Below are positions 1 through 6,423 of a stretch of 7,610 nt of DNA, one piece after another. The translations under genes were made by a program, and so were the position numbers. The DNA comes from Saprospiraceae bacterium UBA2365 (GTDB lineage Bacteria > Bacteroidota > Bacteroidia > Chitinophagales > Saprospiraceae): assembly GCA_002344345.1 (NCBI GenBank), contig DDTL01000204.1, forward strand, positions 29,027 to 36,636. Reading direction: 5' to 3'. The notes beneath the pieces were generated by a model. That model was not told the origin of the DNA. It saw only the letters and a program-made list of their open reading frames with translations, and made no database searches. The stretch's first letter is position 1, and each line of letters begins with the position of its first letter.

Positions 1-71
1 ATTTTTTGTTCGAGATTCCTCACTTCGTTCGGGACAGGTCCGAGCGGAGGGAGGAATCTTGATCACAAAAT
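1..71. repeat. REP-like imperfect palindrome
   Basis: The core arms lie at 13-32 and 40-59 and start/end AGATTCCTC / GAGGAATCT. They match at 17 of 20 positions, and two of the three differences would be G-U pairs in RNA. The loop is seven bases. A weaker match continues outwards (ATTTTTTGTT at 1-10 against ACAAAAT near 65-71). The wording 'attcctcacttcgttcgg' resembles intergenic palindromes scattered in many copies through bacterial genomes. No T-run follows on either strand, so it does not look like a classical terminator. It lies downstream of the regulator gene. The left edge of the window cuts off any further extension. Confidence 0.65.
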
Positions 72-248
72 TCAAACTTTTTAATAATTTTTCTGTAAGA
101 AAAGATCCACAAATTATAAATCGTTCAACGGGGAAGTCAAAATACCGACATACACTCATCAAAACCAAAAATCACATGATCTCAAAAACAGACAACTTGT
201 TGGTTAGTTTTGGCTCCTAAGCGCCTAAATAATTACTAAAATCTTACT

Positions 249-950
249 TTATCCATGTTCGCTGATCATACGAAGTTTCTCGGAATCCATAATGATCAAT
301 TGGTCGTCATGTTCCTCGATCAGCCCTTCTTCCTTGAACTTTGTGATGATACGTGCAATGCTCTCAACAGACATACAGGAGAGTTCAGCGATATCCTTTC
401 GATTGAGATGCAGTGGAAAACTCGAAGATTTGTATATTCTTTCGGAAAGACAAAGAATTACGTCTGCCAACCGGCCAAAAGTCTGTTTTTTGGTGAAACA
501 GAAAAACCTTCCACTGGTGATCACATGTTGTTCAGCAAGTAAACTGATCACTTTGCGTGCAAATAGCGGGTTGGTTTTAAGTATGTTTTTGAATGCTGTG
601 ATCTCTATCAGTTTGAGTTCGCTTTCAACATATGTTTGAACAGAGTATTGGAAATAAGTATTTCCTTCGATCAGGCTGGCTAAACCTATCGTTGCACCGG
701 GGGCAAATATCTGGAGTATGAGATTTCCGCAATCAGCCTCGATAAAACTTTTAACCAAGCCTTGTTCCAATATCATGATATGGGAAGCAAATGTTCTTTG
801 CTTGCAAACCATTTCTCCTTTTTGATAACGAGCAGTGACGGTATGCTGATCCAGCAATTCCTTTTCTTCTTTAGAGAGCATTTCAAAAAAGTCGGGATTT
901 TTATCTCCAATACTGCAACTACTACCTGTAAATTGTCCCTGGCTAAACAT
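249..950 (-). CDS. Crp/Fnr-family transcriptional regulator
   Basis: A 233-residue protein of the usual Crp/Fnr length. The N-terminal part (about 20-130) has the cyclic-nucleotide-binding-like beta-roll pattern (KGEMV at 44-48, then ILEQGLVKSF and FAPGATIGL). A long dimerisation helix follows at about 125-148. The C-terminal winged helix-turn-helix spans about 180-212, with LNRKDIAELSCMS and a recognition helix SVESIARIITKF (194-205). The recognition helix keeps the Glu and Arg seen in Fnr-type 'E..SR' helices but has Ala in place of Ser. The six cysteines (12, 49, 74, 151, 167, 192) are scattered and do not form the N-terminal cluster that binds the Fnr iron-sulfur centre, so the signal sensed is unknown. 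It starts at an ATG (950-948) and ends at TAA (251-249). It is transcribed divergently from the octaheme cytochrome operon, which makes it the likely local regulator. The family assignment is firm; target and effector are inferred. Confidence 0.93.
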   Translation of the reverse strand: MFSQGQFTGSSCSIGDKNPDFFEMLSKEEKELLDQHTVTARYQKGEMVCKQRTFASHIMILEQGLVKSFIEADCGNLILQIFAPGATIGLASLIEGNTYFQYSVQTYVESELKLIEITAFKNILKTNPLFARKVISLLAEQHVITSGRFFCFTKKQTFGRLADVILCLSERIYKSSSFPLHLNRKDIAELSCMSVESIARIITKFKEEGLIEEHDDQLIIMDSEKLRMISEHG

Positions 951-994
951 AAAAATGATCTTTAAATGATTTTATCCTGAATTTTAACAGCCAA

Positions 995-1012
995 ATCAAA
1001 TTATTGTTTGAT
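995..1012. promoter_or_regulatory. 18-bp palindrome, candidate operator
   Basis: ATCAAA-N6-TTTGAT, with perfect 6-base arms, in the divergent region. It lies about 45 bases upstream of the regulator start codon and about 120 upstream of the cytochrome start. The half-site words are those of Fnr boxes (TTGAT/ATCAA), but the orientation is everted: a classical box is TTGAT-N4-ATCAA. Binding by the neighbouring regulator is therefore a guess. Confidence 0.4.
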
Positions 1013-1015
1013 CTG

Positions 1016-1035
1016 TGTCAAGTCAATCGGTGACA
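1016..1035. promoter_or_regulatory. Inverted repeat overlapping regulator promoter
   Basis: TGTCA-N10-TGACA with perfect 5-base arms. An alternative inner reading is GTCA-N5-TGAC at 1022-1034. Its right arm overlaps the minus-strand -7 box at 1034-1041, a position suited to repression of the regulator gene by its own product. The arms are short, so chance is possible. Confidence 0.35.
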
Positions 1036-1041
1036 AATATA
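1034..1041 (-). promoter_or_regulatory. Bacteroidota -7 box for the regulator gene
   Basis: Read on the minus strand this is TATATTTG, a full match to the Bacteroidota TAnnTTTG consensus. I see no good TTTG -33 element at the usual distance. Transcription would begin near 1028-1030, leaving a leader of roughly 80 bases before the ATG at 950. Confidence 0.45.
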
Positions 1042-1099
1042 CATTAGATTGTTGATAAACACGGTCTACTATTGTAGTTATTTTACTTTTCATACTGCC

Positions 1100-1107
1100 T
1101 ACCTTTG
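1100..1107 (+). promoter_or_regulatory. Bacteroidota -7 box for the cytochrome operon
   Basis: TACCTTTG matches TAnnTTTG exactly. Transcription would start near 1111-1113, about 20 bases before the ATG at 1132. No clear -33 TTTG is seen; the nearest TTG (1072-1074) is about 25 bases away, which is too far. A short CTAC-N4-GTAG repeat (1066-1077) is centred about 41 bases before the expected start site, the position where Crp/Fnr proteins commonly activate. Weak -33 plus a site there would fit an activator-dependent promoter. Confidence 0.5.
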
Positions 1108-1131
1108 TGGAGAGTTTTAACTGAGTATAAT

Positions 1132-2715
1132 ATGAAAAATTTCTTCGAAAAATTTATTTCCCTTTTTATCGCTTTATTATTGCCAATGCTGGTCGTTTTT
1201 CTGACTATATATTTTGGTATTCAACGGGACGAACCACATAAAGCAGAAATTGAGCTGAAAGCTGACAGAACCAAAAAATCTGATCACTCAGAATTTAAAG
1301 TTTTACAGCAAAACTTTACCAATCCCAAACAAGTTACGGCTGCCTGTATTTCCTGCCACAACCAGCGTGATGAACAGATCATGAAAACACCGCACTGGAC
1401 CTGGGAAAGAGAGCATAAGTTGTTGGGTACCGGTAAGGTTACAAAAATTGGCAAAAAAAACATTCACAACAATTTTTGTACAGGTGCGGTGGGTAACAAT
1501 GGCTCTTGCATGAGATGTCATATTGGATATGGTTGGGAAGACAAGAATTTCGATTTCAACGATCCGACCAATGTTGACTGTCTGGTTTGTCATGATAAAA
1601 CAGGCACTTATTTTAAGCAAAAAAGTATGGCTGGATGGCCTGCAACAACCGAAACTGCCGATGAAGAATTTAAAGTACCTGATTATAATTATATTTCACA
1701 GAATGTAGGCGCATCAGGCAGGGAAAACTGTGGTGTTTGTCACTTCCATGGTGGCGGAGGAAATAATGTTAAACATGGTGATCTTGAACAGGAATTGGTG
1801 AATACTACAAAAAAAGTAGATGTTCACATGGCTGCTGAAGGAACAAATATGACTTGTATCGATTGTCATACCACTAAAGACCATAATATAATGGGCCGGT
1901 CATATTCCGTTTCTGCAGAAAATACCAACAGGATTTATTGTTCTGATTGCCACACCAATACCCCACACAATGACAAAGTCCTTGATTATCATACCAGAAA
2001 GATAGCCTGCCAAACCTGTCATATCCCTGTTTATGCTAAGAAAAATGCTACATCCATGTATTGGGATTGGTCTGTTGCTGGCAGGAAAGATGAGAATGGC
2101 GGCAAAATAAAAGAATATGATGCTGACCATAATTACAGTTATCTGAGTATCAAAGGACATTTTGTTTTTGATAATAATGTTATTCCGGAGTATAAATGGT
2201 TTAACGGTACTGCCAATCACTTTTTGCCTGGGGACAAATACAGTGAGCTTCCGGTAAAAATCAATGAATTGGGTGGGAAATATGCTGACTCTACAAGCCA
2301 GATTTGGCCGGTTAAAGTGCATCGTGGAAAACAAGCCTTTGATCCTGTTTCCAAGGAGATCCTTTCTGTGAAACTATTTGCACACAAGCAGGGTGAAGGA
2401 GCATTTTGGGAAGATCTGGACTGGGAGGAAGCTATACGTCAGGGAATGGAATATAACGAAAGAGAATGGAGCGGTAAATATGAATTTATTGCAACTGAAG
2501 CAACATGGCCGATTAACCACATGGTTTCAGAAAAGGAAAACTCCCTGAAATGTACGCAATGTCATACCAGAGAAGGTAGCAGACTAGCGGGTTTGACAGA
2601 CTTCTATCTCCCTGGCAGGGATTATAGCAAGTGGATAGATTACTTTGGATTTTTCATCATCATTATATCACTTATAGGAGTGATAACACACGCCACATTC
2701 AGAATCATTCGGTAG
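1132..2715 (+). CDS. Membrane-anchored octaheme cytochrome c, tetrathionate reductase (OTR) family
   Basis: A 527-residue protein from the ATG at 1132. An in-frame TTG at 1105 lies inside the -7 box and is rejected as start. Eight CXXCH heme sites are visible at about residues 72, 126, 150, 200, 242, 270, 293 and 474. The family-like blocks HNNFC, CMRCHIGYGW, DCLVCHDKTGTY, MYWDWSVAGR and LTDFYLPGRD place it with OTR-type octaheme cytochromes. The Shewanella member of that family reduces tetrathionate, and also nitrite and hydroxylamine, in vitro, using a lysine-ligated active-site heme. Which lysine serves here I cannot tell. A hydrophobic N-terminal segment (about 9-29) without a clear cleavage site and a C-terminal one (about 504-521) suggest a periplasmic domain held in the inner membrane at both ends. 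It is first in the operon, 34 bases before cytochrome b, its likely electron donor. The family is firm; the in vivo substrate is not. Confidence 0.92.
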   Translation: MKNFFEKFISLFIALLLPMLVVFLTIYFGIQRDEPHKAEIELKADRTKKSDHSEFKVLQQNFTNPKQVTAACISCHNQRDEQIMKTPHWTWEREHKLLGTGKVTKIGKKNIHNNFCTGAVGNNGSCMRCHIGYGWEDKNFDFNDPTNVDCLVCHDKTGTYFKQKSMAGWPATTETADEEFKVPDYNYISQNVGASGRENCGVCHFHGGGGNNVKHGDLEQELVNTTKKVDVHMAAEGTNMTCIDCHTTKDHNIMGRSYSVSAENTNRIYCSDCHTNTPHNDKVLDYHTRKIACQTCHIPVYAKKNATSMYWDWSVAGRKDENGGKIKEYDADHNYSYLSIKGHFVFDNNVIPEYKWFNGTANHFLPGDKYSELPVKINELGGKYADSTSQIWPVKVHRGKQAFDPVSKEILSVKLFAHKQGEGAFWEDLDWEEAIRQGMEYNEREWSGKYEFIATEATWPINHMVSEKENSLKCTQCHTREGSRLAGLTDFYLPGRDYSKWIDYFGFFIIIISLIGVITHATFRIIR

Positions 2716-2749
2716 TATTAACAAGACAAAATTTATAAAAACATAAATA

Positions 2750-3415
2750 ATGAGAAAGACTGGATTATATCTATATAGCAAATTCGAAAGATTTTGGCAT
2801 TGGACTCAAATGTTGCTGGTTACTTTGATGGTGATCACCGGATTTGAAGTGCATGGAAGTTTTAAATTGTTGGGATATGAAAATTCCGTGAGGATTCATT
2901 CTGCAAGTGCATGGACTTTCATGGGCCTGGCATTGCTCTCCATTTTCTGGATGTTTGTAACCAGGCAGTATGTAAATTTCATTCCATCAAGAGCTAATTT
3001 GAAGGAGCAGATAAATTATTATATGTCAGGGATTTTTAAAGGAGAAGTGCATCCTATCAGAAAGAGTCTTTTCAACAAATTGAATCCTTTGCAAAAATTA
3101 GTGTATTTCGGCTTACTGATATTCATTTTCCCGGTTCAGATTTTTACCGGAATAGCTTATATGTATTACCATTATCCACAGAATCCGATCGATGCAAAAG
3201 GATTTGAGATAGCTGTTTACACGCATACTCTGGGCGCATTTATGGTAGTGGCATTCATCATCGTGCATGTGTATATGATCACCACGGGAAATACCATTGC
3301 GACCAATCTTCGTGCCATGATCTCAGGTTATGAAAAAGAGGAAGATCATGAACCTAAAGTTGAAAATAAAGAAAATCAAGAAAATAATATTGTTAACGAA
3401 TCAAATGAGGCTTAA
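2750..3415 (+). CDS. Di-heme cytochrome b, b561/Ni-Fe-hydrogenase type membrane subunit
   Basis: A 221-residue integral membrane protein with four hydrophobic helices at about 18-36, 50-70, 115-137 and 155-178. It opens with the KFERFWHWTQ block typical of hydrogenase, formate dehydrogenase and thiosulfate reductase cytochrome b subunits. Candidate heme ligands are His17, His50, His159 and His173, which suits two b hemes across the membrane. The C-terminal tail (about 195-221) is highly charged, rich in Glu, Asn and Lys, and probably cytoplasmic. It starts 34 bases after the octaheme cytochrome and ends 2 bases before the next gene, so cotranscription is very likely. The inferred role is quinol oxidation with electron delivery to the octaheme partner, although reverse flow is possible. 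The family is clear; the partner assignment rests on gene order. Confidence 0.9.
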   Translation: MRKTGLYLYSKFERFWHWTQMLLVTLMVITGFEVHGSFKLLGYENSVRIHSASAWTFMGLALLSIFWMFVTRQYVNFIPSRANLKEQINYYMSGIFKGEVHPIRKSLFNKLNPLQKLVYFGLLIFIFPVQIFTGIAYMYYHYPQNPIDAKGFEIAVYTHTLGAFMVVAFIIVHVYMITTGNTIATNLRAMISGYEKEEDHEPKVENKENQENNIVNESNEA

Positions 3416-3417
3416 AA

Positions 3418-3933
3418 ATGAAAAAATTATTGGCATTATTTAGTATAATTCTCCTCATTGGAGCATGCAATTCAAATAAAGAGTATGCCACAGTTGAGGA
3501 AATGGTTGAAGCAACCAAAAAAAATGTTGAACTCGTTGAAGTTAGTTTTCTCCATGACCTGATGAACAGCGAAGAAGGAACTGTTTTTACTTTGATCGAT
3601 GTCAGGGAAGACGCTGAACACTATGCAGGATACATTCCCGGTTCCGTACATCTCTCCAGGGGAAGACTGGAATTCAATATTGATAAAGATGAATTTTGGG
3701 AAGAAACGGGATTATATAAGCCGTCGAAAGATGAGATCATCGTTTTGTATTGCAAAAAGGGTGAACGCAGTGTTTTAGCGGCTGATGCACTCAAACAATT
3801 AGGTTATAAAAAAGTGTACACCATCATCGGCGGTTGGAAAACATGGGAAAGAACCTATCCGGATGAATATGAGAAAGACCTCGATAAACTTGGCGGACAT
3901 GAAGCAGCACCAGCAAAAAGCGGAGGCTGTTAA
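3418..3933 (+). CDS. Single-domain rhodanese lipoprotein with C-terminal cysteine
   Basis: A 171-residue protein. A short hydrophobic signal ends in the lipobox LIGAC, so Cys17 is the predicted lipidated residue. The residues after it (NSNK) lack an acidic tract, which suggests retention in the periplasm. One rhodanese domain covers about 40-147: LIDVRE (59-64), GYIPGSVHL (71-79), the active loop CKKGERS starting at Cys112, and the IIGGW strand-turn (136-140). The loop is of the six-residue sulfurtransferase type, ending in Arg/Ser rather than that of a phosphatase. The tail, rich in Ala, Lys and Gly, ends in Ser-Gly-Gly-Cys with Cys171 as the last residue, which could serve as a second thiol. 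The ATG lies 2 bases after the cytochrome b stop, indicating tight coupling. The likely role is moving sulfane sulfur to or from the octaheme enzyme; this is inferred from context. Confidence 0.9.
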   Translation: MKKLLALFSIILLIGACNSNKEYATVEEMVEATKKNVELVEVSFLHDLMNSEEGTVFTLIDVREDAEHYAGYIPGSVHLSRGRLEFNIDKDEFWEETGLYKPSKDEIIVLYCKKGERSVLAADALKQLGYKKVYTIIGGWKTWERTYPDEYEKDLDKLGGHEAAPAKSGGC

Positions 3934-3943
3934 TTATAGAAAA

Positions 3944-3961
3944 ATTTGAAAATCAAATATT
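3944..3961. promoter_or_regulatory. AT-rich TTTGA/TCAAA motif before the second rhodanese
   Basis: TTTGA-N3-TCAAA (3945-3957), followed by TATT, lies in the 50-base gap between the two rhodanese genes. A near copy, TTTGA-N2-TCAAATATTG, lies at 5192-5209 upstream of the porin, and AAATCAAAT-T-ATTG occurs at 993-1006 in the divergent region. It could be a shared regulator site. In DNA this AT-rich, chance is a serious alternative. Confidence 0.25.
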
Positions 3962-3983
3962 TATTTACTAAAATTTTTATGAA

Positions 3984-4949
3984 ATGAAAAAGTTTTTAAT
4001 TTATTCTTTAGCATTCTTTTTAATCTCAGGCTTTGTATTTACAAGCTGTATAAAAGAAGAAAGTGTTGACAGGTATGAACTGGTTTTGGATCATCTCAAA
4101 ACAAATAACCTGGATGTAAGCAGTATGCACCCAAGTGGTTGGGCCGTACCTGCTAAAACCCTTTATGAGAATTTGGCAACTTATTATATCATCGATTTGC
4201 GTTCAGCTACCGATTATGGTGCTGGTCATATCTCAGGCGCAGTGAATTCAACCATGAGTAATCTGTTGACTGAAGCCGCCAAAGCCGGTGACAAAAAAAT
4301 CATGTTGGTTTGCTATACCGGTCAGAATGCTGCTTTTGGTTTAGCTGCACTGAAACTCAGCGGATATCCAAATTCTCATTTCTTAAAATGGGGTATGAGT
4401 GCATGGAATTCAAGTCTTGACAAATGGACTCCCAATATTTCCAACAGGGCTGTTGAACCAAACAGACATGCAAATTGGGTTGAATACAGCGCTACTTCAT
4501 TCGCTGCAAACACCAATTTTGATAAAACACCTGAGTTGTTATCCAATGAGGAAGATGCAGCGACAGTATTGAAAGAAAGAGTACAGGCAGTTTTGGATGA
4601 AGGTTTGAGATTCGTAAAACCTGATGTAGCTTTGACTACTCCGGAAGATTATTTTATCAACAATTATTGGACAGTTGATAACGTAACAGCTAACGGCAAT
4701 TCTCACCTGAAAGGCGCTTACAGAATATTGCCTTTATCTATTACTACCAATGATCTCAAGTATCTGAATCCTGATAAAAAGATCGTTACTTATTGTTTTA
4801 CAGGACAAACAGCAGCTGCTGTCACTTTCTACCTCAGAGTTTTAGGTTATGATGCTTATGGACTTCAGTGGGGTGTTAATGGATTGGCCAACAAAAACAT
4901 GACTTCCAATAAATGGCCTGAAGGTCAGCAAAACTATCCGGTGGAATAA
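3984..4949 (+). CDS. Tandem-rhodanese lipoprotein, possibly surface-exposed
   Basis: A 321-residue protein with a hydrophobic signal ending FVFTSC, so Cys22 is the likely lipid site. It is followed by IKEES. Lys-Glu-Glu at +3 to +5 resembles the lipoprotein export signal described in Bacteroidota, so display on the cell surface is plausible. Two rhodanese domains follow. Domain 1 (about 52-150) has IIDLRS, GHISGAVN and the loop CYTGQN at Cys110. Domain 2 (about 215-315) has HLKGAYRI and the loop CFTGQT at Cys271. Both catalytic cysteines are kept. The paired loops and the matching LKWGM / LQWGV segments suggest internal duplication. Domain 2 lacks the usual Asp-x-Arg strand motif. The gene starts 50 bases after the preceding rhodanese, has no promoter of its own that I can identify, and is last before the 4973 terminator. 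The function is sulfur transfer or binding; the substrate is unknown. Confidence 0.88.
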   Translation: MKKFLIYSLAFFLISGFVFTSCIKEESVDRYELVLDHLKTNNLDVSSMHPSGWAVPAKTLYENLATYYIIDLRSATDYGAGHISGAVNSTMSNLLTEAAKAGDKKIMLVCYTGQNAAFGLAALKLSGYPNSHFLKWGMSAWNSSLDKWTPNISNRAVEPNRHANWVEYSATSFAANTNFDKTPELLSNEEDAATVLKERVQAVLDEGLRFVKPDVALTTPEDYFINNYWTVDNVTANGNSHLKGAYRILPLSITTNDLKYLNPDKKIVTYCFTGQTAAAVTFYLRVLGYDAYGLQWGVNGLANKNMTSNKWPEGQQNYPVE

Positions 4950-4972
4950 TCCGAATTTGCTTTCATAGACAT

Positions 4973-5002
4973 AACGGAGTTGAGCTTTTCAACTCCGTTT
5001 TT
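4973..5002 (+). terminator. Rho-independent terminator of the cytochrome-rhodanese operon
   Basis: A perfect 11-base-pair stem (4973-4983 with 4989-4999, core CGGAGTTGA / TCAACTCCG) has a five-base loop and a T-run at 4998-5002. It begins 23 bases after the rhodanese stop codon, so the first four plus-strand genes end here. The A-run on the opposite side of the stem is short, so it is probably one-directional. Confidence 0.9.
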
Positions 5003-5260
5003 AATCCTTTTTGAAGAATTATTTGAATTATTTCGTCAGACTAAGTGTCTGGATAAGCCTCGCAAATCGAAAGTCAGGGAAAAATCAATGCATATTCAAA
5101 TTTGGACCTGCTTTTTCGGCATAAAATACTGTATGAAGTTATTTGACCAGCAACCTGATTGAAAGTGTTAACATGTAAAGCTTGAAGGAATTTTTGAAAT
5201 CAAATATTGTTATCCGGGAAGCATTTCATGTGTTCATTAAAAAATATAAAAAACATACAA
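5003..5260. other. Porin upstream region, no gene
   Basis: A 258-base non-coding spacer that should hold the porin promoter, because a strong terminator precedes it. I find no full TAnnTTTG match. A small perfect hairpin CAGAC-N5-GTCTG lies at 5037-5051, and the TTTGA-N2-TCAAA motif at 5192-5204, about 55-70 bases before the porin ATG. An open frame through this region begins with TTG inside the terminator and has no recognisable protein character, so I do not call it. Confidence 0.5.
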
Positions 5261-6346
5261 ATGAAAATTAATCAAATCTTATTGGCAATTTGCATTTTGC
5301 TGGTTGCCGGTATCAACAGACTGGATGCACAGGGTTGTGCACCCGCACCGAGCGCAGATGATGATGGAGCCAAGATCATCGGCTTTATTCAGCCTCAATT
5401 CGAAGTGAAACAACTGGAAGATGGAGGAATGTCCAGTTCATTTACTTTCAACCGCGCCAGAATTGGTATCACAGGCAATATACCTTATGATGTTCAATAT
5501 TATGCCATAGTAGAAGCCAGTCAGTTTAAAAAAGGACCTTTTTTACTGGATGCTTTCGTAAGTTATACCCGGTTTCCTTTTGCAAAAATTTCTGTTGGTC
5601 AGTTCAAATCTCCATTCACTCTGGAAATGAGCCGTCCTTGCAACGCATTGCATACGATTTACAGAGCTACGATCGTCAATACATTGGTAGCTCCTGACAG
5701 GGATCTGGGCCTGATGGTTTCAGGTAGCCTGTTTGCAGATAAACTGAGCTATGCCTTTGCTTTGACCAATGGTGTTGGTTTGCGGAATATTTTTGATACA
5801 GAAGACACCGGATATGACAACAATCATGGGAAAACTTTTCACAGCCGTGTACAGGTAAGTCCGCTTGGCTTTCTTAAAGTAGGCGGTGGAGTCCAATATG
5901 GTACTCACAAATCCATCGTTGAAGATTCAGATAAAGAAGACAGCCGTTTCAGATGGGCTGTTGACCTGCAGACAAAATTTGTAGTTTTCAACAGAGACTT
6001 TGAAGTCATTGGCGAATATGTTGCAGGAGCTGACAAAGGTTCTTATGTAGCCGGCGGTGGTGGCTGTGGTGGTGACCCTGTGATCGTAGAGGGAGACCTT
6101 AACAGAAACGGGTACTATGTTACAGCTATGTATAAAATATTGGATAATTTGCAGCCTTTGTTCAGATTTGAATCATACAATTATGATCCGACTTCTTCTA
6201 AAGGAGTAGATTACACGATGATCGGAGGCCTCAACTACTGGTTGAACGACAATACCAGGATCCAGGCAAATTATTTCTACAGGGCAGAAAAAAGACTGGA
6301 AAAACCAAATGATGAATTTACCATCCAATTCCAGGCTATTTTCTAA
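5261..6346 (+). CDS. Outer-membrane porin, phosphate-selective porin O/P type
   Basis: A 361-residue protein from the ATG at 5261. An upstream in-frame TTG (5207) would put a charged extension before the signal peptide and is rejected. The signal peptide runs to about residue 24 (cleavage near LDAQ). The mature protein shows alternating beta-barrel segments throughout: FTFNRARIGITG, YYAIVEASQF, AKISVGQFKSPFT, DRDLGLMVSGSLF and a terminal strand FTIQFQAIF ending in Phe, the usual outer-membrane signature. RDLGLMVSG and VGQFKSPF are typical of the porin O/P family. It has three mature cysteines (26, 127, 269), unusual for a barrel. Cys269 sits in a glycine-rich stretch GGGGCGGD that looks like a loop. 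It is probably cotranscribed with the following sulfurtransferase, 77 bases on. The cargo is inferred from neighbours to be a sulfur oxyanion; phosphate cannot be excluded. Confidence 0.85.
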   Translation: MKINQILLAICILLVAGINRLDAQGCAPAPSADDDGAKIIGFIQPQFEVKQLEDGGMSSSFTFNRARIGITGNIPYDVQYYAIVEASQFKKGPFLLDAFVSYTRFPFAKISVGQFKSPFTLEMSRPCNALHTIYRATIVNTLVAPDRDLGLMVSGSLFADKLSYAFALTNGVGLRNIFDTEDTGYDNNHGKTFHSRVQVSPLGFLKVGGGVQYGTHKSIVEDSDKEDSRFRWAVDLQTKFVVFNRDFEVIGEYVAGADKGSYVAGGGGCGGDPVIVEGDLNRNGYYVTAMYKILDNLQPLFRFESYNYDPTSSKGVDYTMIGGLNYWLNDNTRIQANYFYRAEKRLEKPNDEFTIQFQAIF

Positions 6347-6423
6347 TATTTGAAAAAAAACACTATTTAGTTATAGGATTCATAACAATTTTTAAAAAAA
6401 TTAAATTTATTAAAATTAGGACA

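Noticed and set aside
190..215. Terminator for the regulator gene on the minus strand
   Set aside because: CAAC/GTTG gives only a four-pair stem. A short T-run follows on the minus strand, but the hairpin is too weak to claim.
995..1012. Classical Fnr box
   Set aside because: The half-site words are right but the orientation is reversed (ATCAAA left, TTTGAT right), so I list it only as a palindrome.
1105..1131. Upstream in-frame TTG start for the octaheme cytochrome
   Set aside because: The TTG is part of the -7 box TACCTTTG, so it would lie before the transcript start. The ATG at 1132 gives a proper basic-hydrophobic N-terminus.
3944..3958. Terminator between the two rhodanese lipoprotein genes
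   Set aside because: The ATTTG/CAAAT stem is five AT-rich pairs with no T-run, too weak to stop transcription.
4980..5162. 60-codon open frame after the terminator
   Set aside because: It begins with TTG inside the terminator stem, has no recognisable motif and lies in a spacer that must carry the porin promoter.
5207..5260. Upstream in-frame TTG start for the porin
   Set aside because: It would add 18 polar residues before an otherwise normal signal peptide beginning at the ATG at 5261.
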